This document shows, piece after piece, positions 12,301-27,300 of a DNA stretch of 64,000 nucleotides (the stretch's first letter is position 1; every line of letters begins with the position of its first letter). This stretch comes from Echinarachnius parma (lineage: Eukaryota > Echinodermata > Echinoidea > Clypeasteroida > Echinarachniidae). The notes below the pieces were generated by a model, which saw only the letters and a list, made by a program, of their open reading frames with translations, did no database searches and was not told the origin of the DNA. The DNA is taken from assembly GCA_037951105.1 (NCBI GenBank), contig JBAMJV010007495.1, positions 36,001 through 100,000 of the forward strand. Direction: 5' to 3'. A program made the position numbers and the translations under genes.

Positions 12301-15300
12301 TAATTATACTGGACTACTACGAGTCATCATTATCTCTTCATCTCTTCATCTAAGTTAACACTCCAATCAAAGCCACGCTTACCACATAAAACCCTGAGTG
12401 TTACAGTAGGTTCTTGGTGCAATAAGGCTTAGCTAATCGGAATCTTAAGTTAGGTGCACAGTGCCATCTTGCGAATGCTTTGCGCATGGTGCGTAATACA
12501 CACTGGCTCAGTGCTACGCAGTGTGCCAACACTATAGCCTAGTTCAAAATGGCGAAATGATGACATAAACGGTACCCCGGTGTACCAGACGAAAATCCGC
12601 CATTTTGTTTAATTATTTATTTAATTTTTAGGGCTGTACTGTGGGTATAGCGTGCATACAATCGCGCGCTGCACTGCATGCACAACGCAATAGCTGCGGT
12701 ACGGTTGGACGCAAGATGGCGCTACACAACGCGGTACCCCGGGGTACAACGGTACCCCGGGGTACCGCGTGTGTCATCAAATGGTGAATGGCGATGTAGC
12801 ATCCCCATGCATGACAATCTTAAAAGCTGATCATTTGCAATTTGGCATAGAAGCGATTACTTTACTAGGGGCCGAGGGCTCCTATTTGACGCAAGACCAG
12901 CGCTTACAAGTACATGTACAGTCAAACCTGTCTTAGCAGCCACCTGTCTTCAGCAGACAACCTGTGACAGGTTACCTGTCTATAGACGGTAACCAACTGT
13001 GATCCCCTGTAGAGTAAAACCATGAATATGGGACCCTGTCTGAAGAGGTCACCTGCCTACAGTGGTCACCAACTGTGATCTCCTGCAGAGTAAAACCATG
13101 ATATGGGACCCTGTCTGAAGAGGTCACCTGCCTACAGTGGTCACCAACTGTGATCTCCTGCAGAGTAAAACCATGATATGGGACCCTGTCTGAAGAGGTC
13201 ACCTGCCTACAGTGGTCACCAACTGTGATCTCCTGCAGAGTAAAACCATGAATATGGGACCCTGTCTGAAGAGGTCACCTGCCTACAGTGGTCACCAACA
13301 GTGATCTCCTGCAGAGTAAATCCATGATATGGGACCCTGTCTGAAGAGGTCACCTGCCTACAGTGGTCACTTTTCTTGTTTCTCTAAAGGTGGTCACTAT
13401 ACACAGGTTTGACTGACAATATCAACTGATCTCAGTATTGTACCAAGGAGGTATTTATAAGCTAACCTTATACCTCCTTGATTGTACTTGGAAACTTTGT
13501 GCTTAAAATCTCAAAATGTATGCTCTGACTGTGCTCTTTTACGTGCATGGTCTAATGAAGGTTTCTTACTTTCTAATTAAATTTAGATACAAAGTTAGAG
13601 CCAATGATTCAAATCACCATGGTGATTAGGCTGGACAAGTTTCGAGCCACTCTGCCTCGGTAATTTGTGAAACTATCTTCCCATGATTCATAACCTGTGC
13701 GTCCTGCGATGATGGCTTACTAGTGTGCGTACGTAGCGTAGCGTAGGGAACAAAATTGGCCAACGTTGTAAATAAATTGGCAGAGAACACATGTGGAATA
13801 GTTTATGTTAAGGTCATCGCAAGGCTGCTCCTTCCTTGTAACTTTATCTGATGTTACATTTACAGCAGCCTGAGACAGCACATTATTACAAACAAGGATC
13901 TGAAATTCCTGCAAAATAACACGGACACATAATAGTACCTGTACATTGTATGAAGTGCTGTACTTTGGTCTTAACAACTTTGTTCTTTATCAAAGTTTCG
14001 GAAATTGATAGGTACATACAATGACTATATTGACGTAACTATTTGTACAGATATGATCCAATTTAATAGTAAATATATTACTCATTGCGGATATAGTATC
14101 GGAAATAATATCGCTAGTGATATTCGTTTGTCTCTCAATGTATGGTCAACAAGGAATCTAAAAGATCACAACGTTTCGTGTGCCGCCGCAACACTTTGTC
14201 AAGTGATATAATCTAATGTAAGCAATCGTATTTATACTCTTCGAACAGCTCCAAAACGCACTCTCGCATGAGCGAGTACGTTCCTAATTGGTCATTAACG
14301 GGCAAGGCCTATGCATCCAAGTACTCAACCAATCAGCGGGCCGCTGGCTCGGCTCGCTAGCTCGGCGGGAACAAAGGTGAGCTCAACCAATCAACGGGCC
14401 GCTGGCTTGGCTCGTCTGCTGGCTGGAATTAACCGGCGCGGGCCGGGGTCGGGGACTGTCATGGCGACGTATCGTGCGCATCCAAAATTCGGGGATATCG
14501 ATCCTGTTGTCTCTGTTGAAAGAAGCTATACATATCCGCCTCAATCCCAGTAACAGACACAACGGGATCGATATCCCCAAATTTTGCGAGAGTGCATTTT
14601 GGAGCCGTTCGAAGAGTATGCTTACATTAGATTATATCACTTGATAAAGTGTTGCAGCCGCTGCAGCGGCACATGAAACGTCATGATCTTTTAGATTCCT
14701 TGTTTACATTGCGAGACAAACGAATATCTCTAGCGATATTATTTCCGATGATCCAATTTGTTTGTGGATAAAAATAAAAAGAAGATTTTTGATCAAAAGC
14801 CCCCCGAAGATAATCATTGTTTGACCACAAGCAAACAGGCACGCTGTATGTATGCACATATATGCGCAAAAATATGTTTCGATTACAATTGCCCTTGATG
14901 ACATTTACAATTGTTACTTTATCTGTCATGAAGAAATATGACACAAATTTAATATTTGACCTCGACCAGTGAGGGCAGTTTTTGATGGAATTTACTTTGT
15001 GCTCTTGCCCTCTTGCACAGTAAGGCAATACAAGTTTCCAGCAATACACACAAACTAAAACCGCATTCAAACATGTGTACAAACGCAGACATATTGACAT
15101 ACATGCTCTTAACTCCTTGAGTGCCAAGCTCGGATTTTTGTGAGTTACAATACACACAAATGCCATCTATAGAGCATTAAAATCCCTGGCACATTAAGAG
15201 TTAAACACTCATTTGAATAGAGTCATGATTAGCCTAATGGTTAACTTCAGTACCCTTGGAGGGCAACAAAGGAGCGTCGGCCAAGTTCCCTTCAGCAAGA

Positions 15301-18300
15301 TCTGTGACAGGAAATGAGACAACCAAGGACAATTGTTGCATCTTCATCTCTCCGTGACAACAGAGCTCTAGTTGAAGAGAGGAGTTTTTCTTTGTGGAAT
15401 TCTTCCTAATTAGATATTTGCATTTCTCATTGATAGATACAATGATCACAATTATATATTTGTTTTCATTAACAGCCCATGATACATTGATTACAAAATT
15501 ATGTTTATTTCCTATTAAACAACTCTTCTTTTTGTTCCTCAATAGATAATTTAGAGCAAAATGTATTTATGTGGATTTTTTTATTTCCAAAACTTTTATA
15601 TTTTATATTATAACTTATAGATCTACTGATTGCCTAGGGCAATTAAAAACTTAGGCAAGTATTTTTTGTGAAAACAAGGAATGTAGAAATTACCTGAAAC
15701 AGGTTAAGAAAATAATATTAATTATTGAAAATAGAACAATATACATGTATGGAGCAATTTTTAACATTTACTTAAACATGCCCCCACGAACCTATGCTTC
15801 AATAAAGAGAATTAAATAGCTCTTTGTTACGCTTCTTTTTAATATGAATCCCATTATTAACATTCTCTTTCTAAATGTTTGTTTTATCTGCAGAAAATTC
15901 AACCTAATGCTGAAGCAGGGCGCCCCCTATCTATCTCGTGATCTTATAGTTGAAACTGATAGCGGTGCTGCAGCGTATCAACCAGACTTTCTTTACGTTG
16001 GACACTTAAAAGGTAATTATTGAAAGAGTTAAGGGTAGCAAGATTAAATATATATATATTCTTAAATCATATATTGGTATTCTTTTTTCTCAGTAATTTT
16101 GTGTACATTTTCTTTTTTGCTTTGACTGTACATATATATATATATTCAAACATTGTAATTTCCTTGGAATGTGTGTCTTAATTGTGTGTATTTCTACATC
16201 TTTTATGTGTGTTTTAAGTTTGTTCTATAAAGTTCTAAGGCTTTTGTTCAATGCTAAGTACTGGTACTTGTTTCTAAATAAATGACTTGTGAATACTCTA
16301 CATTTAAACAACAATTACTGTACGTACATTGTACTATGTACATTGTAGCCAATCAACAACAAAAAGTCATATGTGGGCAGTTTGCACAAACAGGAAACAC
16401 GCAAAATAATTAAAATCAAGAATAAATTCCTTTTTTGGTGGTCTATTCTAAGTGAATTTGTCATTGTGACTCACTCACGCATGAACAAACAAACACAATT
16501 AAATTGTGGCATTTTGTTTGCTCTGTAGTTATTGCATCCCTAAAAAAAAAAAAAAAAGAACTGATGACGTCGTAGGAAGTTTTGTTGATCAAATTCATGG
16601 CTATTGTTCAAAATATAAAAAGTTGGTAGCAATTATGATAAATCTGTGTGTTTTTTAATTTATGGATACAAGATTTGTAGAGAAATATGTACATCTGCCA
16701 TTCTCTGAATTGGGGTTAGAATGTGAACAGAAAAATAAAATGATTTGTGCTCAGTTTTTATTATCTTAGATGGCATACATGCCTGTACATGTACAATGCA
16801 CAATATAACCAACCCATCAGAGAACATATAAAATGTGCAATTGACATAACATTCCTTGAATAACATGCTAAATTGCTGACTAACTTTCAGTTTCAGTAAA
16901 GTATTGTTTCTTTTATTTTATATTTTGAGGTGTGTAGAAAAGCTTTGCATTTGGGCAAGGCAGATCTTTATGCAACTTGTATAATTTATGATCATTCCAA
17001 CCCCTCTTTCAGTGTGTTTGTGCACAATGGGAGCACATCAAAGCATTTATTCTTAGTGTATTGTGCGCACCCTTGCATGAAATAGAGCTATTTCATTTCT
17101 GTTTCCTTTTCTTTGAAGTGCTGTGAACTTTGAACAACAGAACAACTGATATTTTGAACAATTATTGTCCATTATGCAGCCAATTTAGTCCTAAAAATCA
17201 AAACAATGTGAGTCCTGAGCACTGGTTCTTGTGTACAATATATGTGTGTGCATGCCCTATGCATGACATTAGTACAGTTTAATTTCTTTCTCTCTGTTTC
17301 GATTCCTTCCCATTGCTTTTGAACTTTGAACACCGTAATGACGGACATTGAGAGGATAATCAATTATTGTCCATTATGCACACAGTTTAGGCCTACAAAT
17401 CATTGATGATAGGCAACTATGTATAGCAAAACCCATGCACTTGTCGGTAAAAATCAAATTGTAGATTTTCACATAATTAGAAAGGGCTCATCACAAGCTT
17501 TCATTTGATGCTTTGTTCTAACAAATTGGCGAAGATATGATTGTTTCAATTGTACAATCATAAGTTTTTTATGCCTCCGCAACGAAGTAGCTGGAGGCAT
17601 TATGTTTTCGGGTTGTCCGTCCGTACGTACGTCCCGTTCTCGTGATCGCGTTATCTCAAGAACCGATTGACGGATTTTCACCAAACTTGGGTCATGTATG
17701 TATCTTGGGGGGCCAATGATCTGATTAGATTTTGGGGTCATGAGGTCAAAGGTCAAAGGTCACAGAGCTCATTATATATGCAAAAATAGCTCGTGATCGC
17801 GTTATCTCAAGAAGGGATTGACAGATTCTGACCAAACTTGGTACATGTATGTATCTTGGGGGGCCGATGATCTGATTAGATTTTGGGGTCATGAGGTCAA
17901 AGGTCAAAGGTCACAGAGCTCATTATATATGCAAAAATAGCTAGTGATCGCGTTATCTCAAGAACGGATTGACTGATTCTGACCAAACTTGGTACAGGTA
18001 TGTATCTTGGGAGGCCAATGATCTGATTAAATTTGGGGTCATGAGGTCAAAGTTCAAAGGTCACAGAGCTCATTATATATATGCAAAAATAGCTCGTGAT
18101 CACGTTATCTCAAGAAGGGATTGACAGATTCTGACCAAACTTGGTACATGTATGTTCCTTGGAGAGCCAATGAACTGCTTAGATTTTGGGGGTCATGAGG
18201 TCAAAGGTCAAAGGTCACAGGGCTCATTATATGTAAAAGTAGCTTGAGATTGGAAATCTCAAGAACTGAATATCAGATTTCAATCCAACTTGATACCTGA

Positions 18301-21300
18301 ATGTATAATAGGGAACAATTGTAGTCATTAGATTTTGGGGTCATGAGGGCAAAGGTCAAGGTCACTTATAGCTCATAATTCTGATATGTCAAGATCTAAA
18401 AGACAGAGTACCATCAACATCGAGTTGACAGAATTAATTCTGTGTACATGTTGATTTGGGCTTGATATAAATAAATTGCGTAATGGCGGAGGCATCATTT
18501 TCGACTGCGCGCAGTCGAAGATCCATCTAGTTACACACATTATGTGAACTTAAAATGGCAATTTCTTCACAACCTGATTACCGACAAGTGCAGGGTGTTG
18601 CTATAGCCGGTCACATAGTAATATGTTTTAACCCATACCTTGCTAGATTGTGTCAATTTTTTTAGTCGAAACATGGATCACCAAATTTAGGGGGAATGCA
18701 GCATTATGAGTCCTGCTGGTTCTTACAATAATTCTAAAGAGATCAGTACTGTACATACATGTATGTCAAGGCTCGAACCTGCAGGGCAACTATTTCCACT
18801 CATTTTTTAGTGGTATCACGACACTATACAGCATTGTTAGTATTAGCATACTCAGAAATGTTAGCATGCATGGTTCATTTGTACAATAAAAGGATCATTT
18901 GTGACTTCTAAAGGGGTCAACTCTATACCATGTTCATGTACTTGAACAAGTGTAGGTTTGCATGATTTACTTTGTACAGAAGTTTATATATGACTTCTTC
19001 CCATTATTAAAAATTGTTGTTGTTTTTTATTTGCTTAGAATCACTCCATAAAAACAGTGCTATCAAAGAAATAAGTCGTTGGAATACAGCATCAATTACT
19101 CAGATATATTTTTTATTACTTTTGAACTTCAACCTTGCCTGGTACTCCCTTGATAATGTTTGATTACAATTTCTAAGTTGTGTGTTTTGGGAATTGGAAT
19201 CGCAAACAACTGATACAAATTATAAGTGCATTCATTAGTAACTAGTCCCTCGCCACAGTTTATATCATCCTATACTGCAGGATCTAAGTGAAAGTAGCAG
19301 GTTTTAGAAATGCCATGCATTAAAGGGCATCAAGCGTGGGGATGCTACACAGCGGGTCGCCATTTTGAACTAGGCTAGTTTGCGCGCACCGCATGACACT
19401 GAGCTAACGTGCATCACGCACCGTGCGCAACGCGTACGCAAGATGCGCCGCGCATCTGATTTGACGAATCTGAACTACCTTTAAAATGCAAAATAAATAT
19501 TAACACTCCAATCACAACTTCAGCCTATCTACATGTAACATTTTGCCTCTTTAAAGGACTATTAGAATTACAAGACAGATCACTGAAGACGGTGAAGTGT
19601 GCGCAGCGATGTCCCTTTAGGCCAACTAAAGATTGCATGATTTTACGGGTTGGTTTACTTGTAAATACATGTATTTCATAATTTGAGTACCATTGAAACA
19701 TTTTGAATGTACGAACTGAAACTAGGCAATTTAATGGCCATGTAATAGAAGGAGTTCAAGGGGATCACCACGCAAAAGTCAACATGGTCTTATATGGTTT
19801 AGTATCAGTGTTTGATATTAAATAGATGCACTTGCAAAGGGTTGTGTAATTCATAAACAATACAATTAATCACCAACAGAATGGTTCTGTATGCGCCAAT
19901 TGTCTGCGAGTGCGCCAACGCTATACACAAAGACACGTACGTCCTATACAATAACCGTAGTCTTTGTATGCAGTTCCAAGTAAGTTTTGAGGATTTGGAC
20001 AGTGTTACTATCTATCCCTTTAAGCCTTGAAGTACCTGGGCTGATGAAAGTCCTTTCAGGCTATGGTGAGTCACAGAGAGTCAAGACGCAACACAATGTC
20101 AACATTAATTGTTTGCCTTTATGTACATGTTTTACAGACTGGACAATTGGCCATATCTCTGAATGGATATACAGATAGTGTTGTGCTTTTATTATATATA
20201 TTGTATGTGCTTCACATATAGCCCGAGGAAAGAATGAATTTTTGATTTTAGGGGGCTATATACTTTTTCAATCTGATGGATATCACAAAATATTTCCCAT
20301 AATACCCTACATAAGTTTAGGGGCTACCTACTCATTTCAGGGGGCTATTTTTAAAATTAGGGGGCAAAGTTGCCCTCAGCCCTGTGTAATGTACATGTAT
20401 TTCCTACCCAGCATATAGATATGTACTTGTGTACTGTGTAGTCCATTATTTGATGTTGCTTGCTTGCTTTTCAGTCTTTAATGCATACAAACGAACGTTA
20501 CTCAAATACATGTTATTAACCAGGGCTTGTAAACCGGAAACTGATTTTAAAAAGTAAATGTCATTGTTTTATCATTTATTACAAAATGAAAGCAAAACAG
20601 CAACTGCAAATATTCTCTAGATGCAGATCCATGGCGGTATCACCAAAGGGATATTCCAGGGCACTTCTTAATTCTTCTTGCGTATGGGGCAGCGCAGCTT
20701 CTACGCGACATCACGCACATTTGGTAACCAATGAACAGTGTCTGGGTCCAAGTTGTTTAGATCTGGGATTGGGTGGCCGGGTGGGCGAAGGATTGGGCAC
20801 TCTTCAATGATGTGTGAGGCAGTCTGCTCTGGTGATCCACACGTGCAGGCCTGGGAAGGTCTGAGCCGCCAGCGGTGCACGTTAGCATTGGATCTGCCGA
20901 CTCCTGCGCGGCGCCTGTTGAGGGTGACCCAATCTCTTCGGGGGGAAATCCGCACCTGGTGGTAGCTACGATGGTGAGGAAGAAGCACATCGAGCCAGTC
21001 AAGTATCACCCAGATAGAGATACTCCGGATGTTGACTCTATGATCTTCAAGGCAATATTCTCTTATTAAAGTCTTAAATTATTCCTTCTCTAAAGCCAGC
21101 ATTGTTTCTCCTGTGTCTTTCCAGACAACCCCGACAGCAAGATCCATGGGGGTATCACCAAGGGGATATTCCAGGGCACGATCTACGATGGTGACGAAGA
21201 ATACCACGTTGAGCCAGCCAAGAACCACCTGGGTGGAGAGACTGGGGATGCCCACTCTGTGATCTACAAGGCCTCTGACGTCACACACCCGAGCGATGCG

Positions 21301-24300
21301 GGCTGCGGTCTCAACGACCGGGTTGCTAAGTGGATGAATAAGGTCCAGAATTCCAGGGATGATCGACACAGCAGCAGGCAGAAAAGGGTAGGTAGTGCTC
21401 GAAATTGGGCATTAGCACAGGCCCGCTGGCCCTGGGCTCAGGGAAAAAATTAATATTTTTGTTTCGGGGGCTCCCTATCAAATTTTATGGAAGTTTTCAG
21501 GGGTTACACATTTCCGGGGCTGTCTATTTAGCTCTAATGCTTTTTTTTTTCGGGGGCTCTTTTTGGCATTTCAGGGGGCAAATTCGCTTTGCCGTCCCCT
21601 TTTATTTTTTCCCTGCCTGGGCTACTAAAAATGAGCTTTGTGCCACCAAATGTCATTGGTGCTAGATTCCACTGGCCCAACCAGATGAGTATAACAGAAT
21701 TTATTAATGTTTTTCTTTCTTTGGGGCCATCAGACTCATGTTTTATGGCCACTAGAATTGGAAAAATCTTGCTTTTACTTGCCCAACTGGGCCACAAGGC
21801 AGAAAAGATAATATCTAGCATGGATATATTTCACTATTTGATGAAGCAGCTTGCTAATTAGAATGTTTGCATACTTTGAAATATATATATTTGCTTGATC
21901 CAGACTTGTCCTGGACATTTAGCTGGTGTCAATGAATGCATGTCACTCCAAAATCAAACAGTCTTGATTCATTTGTGTGCATTGGCCTCCATGACAGGGT
22001 TTACAAATGAATGAAAGGGGTCACAAACTCCAGGGGGTGTTTCACAAAGATCCTTAGTTGAACTTAACTCTAAGTTGGACTTAAGAAGTATGGAAAGCCG
22101 TTAGTTTCTTTGAAACAAAATTGTATACATCCTTTTAGAAGGCATAAAATGTTGTTTCAAATCACTAATATTTTTCTATTATCAAGGATATTTCATGTTC
22201 TTCATGTAAAATTTATGAAAGTCTAAAATACTTGCATTTTTGCATTTGAATATATTTTATTCCAAGGCTACAAATGGCTTTCCATACTTTTTAAGTCCAA
22301 CTTAGTGTTAAGTTCAACTTAGGAACTTTGTGAAACACCCCCCAGGGATTATAAACGGGATTTAAAAAAATCATAAAGATTACTGACAAATTATCGCTTG
22401 AAATGACAGTTAAAGTGCAGTGCAGTATTTGTATGCATTGATTGATTGCATCATTGATTAATTGCATCATTGATTAATTGCATCATTGATTAATTGCATT
22501 TAATAACGCTTTAAGGAAATATTTCAAAACATGTGGTTCATGAAGAAAAATTAAATGTTCCAAGCATCAGCAGTCTCCCCGTTTAGTTGATTAAGACAGG
22601 CAGACTTGCATTTCACACAAAACTGAAACTAGAAAAGCTATGATTTTTTTTTTAAGGTCGGACAGAATTTTTTTGGAAAATGTTGAGCAATATTATCTTT
22701 GTTGGCTTGTACAGGAGGTCAAGGTAGCCGAGATTCATTCCGAGTCTGACAACCGTTACGCGGCCCCGCGATCGACGCGCACCCGTCGTGCCCCCTACGA
22801 CGGTTCCAGGACTGCGTGCAGCCTGTACCTTCAGGCCGACCACACGTACACGGCGCACTACGGCGGCGACGTGAGCGAGGTCATCCTAAACCTCAACAAC
22901 CACGTCTCTGCAATCAATGGGATCTACACAGAAACCATCTTTGACGCAAACGGGCAGACCGTCAGGGGAATCAACTTCTACGTGCAAAGGATCAGAGTAA
23001 GTGGACTACATTATTCAACCTTGGACATGGGATGGGATCAATCAGATTTCTTTGCTTATTTATGACTGCAAATGGTGTCCCAAGCTTTGAAGGAGTTTGC
23101 CGACCAGGGGGGTGTTGCATAAAGAGTTGCGATAAATTGCAAAGTTGCGTTGATCGCAAGTCAGAAAACGTGCGCACTTGAGCCAATCAGAATTGCGCAT
23201 TTAGGCGCATTTTTCTGACTTGCGATTAAACGCAACGTTGCGATTAATTGCAAATCTTTAAAAATGCTGAACAGGCGTTGATGAGTATTACCATAGAACA
23301 CCCCTCAGATGACATGAGATTGGTTTTGAATCCCAGAGAACTGAGCCCTAGTTTCATTGCTCATTTACATGTAGATTACTCATTTCTGTTAGTACATGTA
23401 TCTCAGGCTTGAGAGGGTTGGTATTTTTGTACTGCATGTACAGTCCAGAGTGGGCATAAAGGCTGGAATTCTCATGATAGCATCTGGGTGTTACTGTACC
23501 GAAGGCAGTATAAAGAGAATTAAAGCTAGATATCACTCCCCAGGGAGTGGAGATGGTACACACAATGTGTGCTGGTTTACATGCTATTCTATGACCGGGG
23601 TAATGATATCATTGTAAAGCGTTTAGAGATGATTCATTACGTTTCACTAAGTTAGCCGTGATCTCCACCACGGTGGAAATCAACTCAACATTTTAATAGC
23701 TTTCGTCAACATTCCATGCCCTGTTAACTGCCCCCCGAGACCTATCGGTATTATAGAGATAATCTCCTCTGGTTACACGCAGTAAACCGATAAGAACGGT
23801 GTAAACGGTGATAAAATTCTACTAGAGGCACGAATCTCTCAACCTCTCCTCAGGCCTGAGAAGCGGATATTTTCTAACTTGGGTGAAACGTAATGATCAA
23901 TCATATTAGGCGCTATATAAATTGAGTATATTATTTGTATTATTATTTATTTTACTTGCTTATAGGTGAATGGCACAGCGCAGGAGACGGACTCGTCCAA
24001 CCCTTTCCGCTTCCCAAACCTTGGCGTGGAGAAGTTCCTGGAGCTCAACTCCCTACAGGACCACAGCTCCTACTGTCTGGCCTACGTCTTCGCCGACAGA
24101 GACTTCAACGATGGTGTGTTGGGTCTGGCCTGGGTCGGAGCTACTGGGGGTAAGTCTAGACCTCAATCTATCATTTCATTCTTTATCCTTTAGTGCTGAT
24201 GCAGTTTGTGAATTTGTTTCTACTCCCTTTGTAGCTACATCTGGCAGACTTTAATGGCACAGAGCAGACTTAGGTTTGAATATCGCCAGAGTATCTATCT

Positions 24301-27300
24301 TGAATTTTGTTTGTCCATGTTGGGTATCAATTCATTTAAAGCCGTTTTAAGTGGCTCTTTATAACAAATCCCTAATAGTAGTAATTGTTTAATTTGTTTA
24401 CAGCTACCTCTGGAGGCATTTGTGAAGATTTCACTGCCTTCAATGGCGTAAAGTAGAGTTTAAACACTGCCATTATGTCATTCTCAAATATCGTGTTTCT
24501 ATGTTGGGTTTCCATTCATAAGGCCATTCATATTTTAAGTTAAACGTGTGCTTGTTATAAAGTATGATAATGTGATTTGTTTTATTTGTTTGCAGCCACG
24601 TCTGGAGGCATTTGTGAAGATTTCACTGCCTTCAGCGGCGTCAAGCAGAGTTTGAACACCGGTGTCGTCACCATCCAGAATTACGGCTCCACCGTTGCCA
24701 GCAAGGTCTCCCACATCACCTTCGCCCATGAGGTCGGCCACAACTTTGGCTCTCCCGTGAGTATATTTAACCTGTTCACTATTAGATTTTTCTGCAATTC
24801 CCATAGCATTAAAGGGATTAAGTAACATTGTCCAAATCCTCAAAACTTACTTGGAACTCTAGTGGTTCTCTCATACCTTGTCATATACATATTAAAAATA
24901 AAAGCGCGGGACAGGTTTCGGTCTTTCAAATTTCCATTTCGTTCAAAAGATATTTACAATTGAAGTGTTCACATGTTAAACTTTCTGCAGGATAGTTTAA
25001 AAAGTAAGTGCAATGAGTTAGTGAATATCACTTTGCATTTTTGCTCATTTCTCAGCCCCCAAAAATCCAATTAACTTGAAATGTTCACGCATTACCGTAC
25101 TTTGTGGACATATCAGATTACACCAATACACATTTTATTAATCAGTCATCACTTTTTGCACTTGTCAACAAAGTTACTAGATCCCTTTAATATGCATTAG
25201 GACCTACCAGGTGCCCGAAGGTAATGGATTAAAGAGAAAATTAACTTTGTCTGAATCGACCAACATCACTTACATCCATAGTGATTCTTTCATGCATAAT
25301 TGTTTTTCTCTTACCAATAGAAGTATGAAACCCACTTTGGTTTGTCAAACCTTTCTGTTTGTTATTTAAATATTTATGATTAAAGTGATCCCTGTAAAGT
25401 GTTAGATATTGCACAAAATGACATTTGAGACTTCAATCCTATATCAATATCATTGTAAAATACAATTGAAAGATTTGTGAAAGTTTGAAAGAAAACGAAC
25501 ACTGTTTACCTAGTGAAAAAAACGAATATTGAGTTCATATTTTATCACCGAATACTGATGGCCTGCCGTAGATTTGTCGTAGTAATAATCATCCGTTTGA
25601 TCTTGACGATATCCGCACCCGTGTAAACAGACGGTACGGAATTCATGGAATTTGCGTGCACTCGGCTCAACAGTCAGGTCGGGAAGGTTCCCACGCGCGC
25701 TGGCCGGACGTGTTCAGCTACGGCAATTTTACTTTTTATCAAAAGCGTTAGCAATGCTTTTGAAATAATGATTTTCAATGATAAATATCTTCATACTAAA
25801 GGGACATTTGAAAAAATCTAACCCTATTTTATTCTTCTCTTACCATAAGCTAAACAACACGGCAGAAGAGAAACGAGGAAGCTCCAAGTATTTTTCGTGG
25901 AGTTAGATACTTTACCTGTATCACTTTAAATTTGACAAAAATCAAGAGGATCATTTTAGCTGTATACAAACTTACGTCAATGAGTTATCATTAGCACTTT
26001 GCATTTCTGCTTATTACCTGTCCGTATGACTTATATTTAGCCTGGAATTTCAGACATCTCTCGGTGGACGTATCGGATCAGATATTTATTTACTAATTGA
26101 AATTGACACAATTAAAGATGTTTAAAAGAAATGTTGTTGTTTGGCTCCTCATAATAATTTGCCTTTGAAAATAATATCATTTTTTACCAAAGTATTCTTC
26201 TCTTTATTTCCATTTCCTTTTCGTGCAGCATGATTTCCCCCCGAGATGCCGGCCTGGTGATGACGCATCAACTAGAAGCCAGGGGAATTTCATCATGTAT
26301 GCTAGCGCCACCTCTGGTGACAAAACTAACAATGGGGCATTCTCAACTTGCAGCGTCGGAAACATGTCGCAGATCATCCTGGAGAACGGGGGATGCTTTG
26401 AACGTGAGTCAGATAAGTTCAAGATATACAGTCGGCTTGCGGTTGCACCATGCGAGAAGGGAGCTAGGATTGGAGGCTCCCGAGGAGGACTATTGGTATT
26501 CTTCCTGGTGTAGTCCTAGAAAGGGCGGTTATTATTTCTTGAGGTTGTAGTTCTAAAAAGAACTACAGCGCCGGTATGGGTAAGAGTAAGGGAGAGGAAG
26601 GGTGGTGTTCGTCGTCAAGAGTTAAAGATGTGGGATTTGGTTGAAAATTATGAAAGTACATTGTACCAGATAGTACAAATAGTTTAGTAGATTTGTGGTT
26701 GAAAGTACTAAAATATACAATACATTTTGAATTTTTCGACTGCATTTTTATTACAGGGTCGATATGCTGACGAATGTTGTATGACAGGTATGACAGTCGT
26801 AAATACATATTAGTGAAGTAAAGTGTACAATTTTGTACAAAATTGGTAAAATAATTTCTTGTGAACAAAAAAACTGATACAGATGATGTTTCATGCAAAT
26901 GCAATTATATGTTTGTTTGTTTGTTTGTTTGTTTCAACATGCAGCAAGTAACATCGCAGTTTGTGGCAACCTGATCATCAACGATGGTGAAGAGTGTGAC
27001 TGTGGCTATGAGGACCAGTGTAATGACCAATGCTGTGATGCTAATACATGCATGCTGCGGTCAGCCATGTGCAGGTAAGATACCTCATAGTTGAACAATG
27101 TGACTGGAGCTATTCATGAGTCTTGGTTTAATATTTGATTGACTAGTGAACAGTGTGACTGGGGCTGTATGAGCCATAGTTGAATATTTCTAAAGACTAA
27201 TTCTGACTTTGATTGCCATCTTTTCCACTGCAGTCCATCGCAAGGCCCATGCTGCACAACAACATGCGATTTTGACATGTCAGGCAAGCAGTGTCGACCA

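Noticed and set aside
12972-13202. Repetitive frame with [11 protein letters not shown] units
   Set aside because: Produced by a ~77-bp tandem array in a non-coding element.
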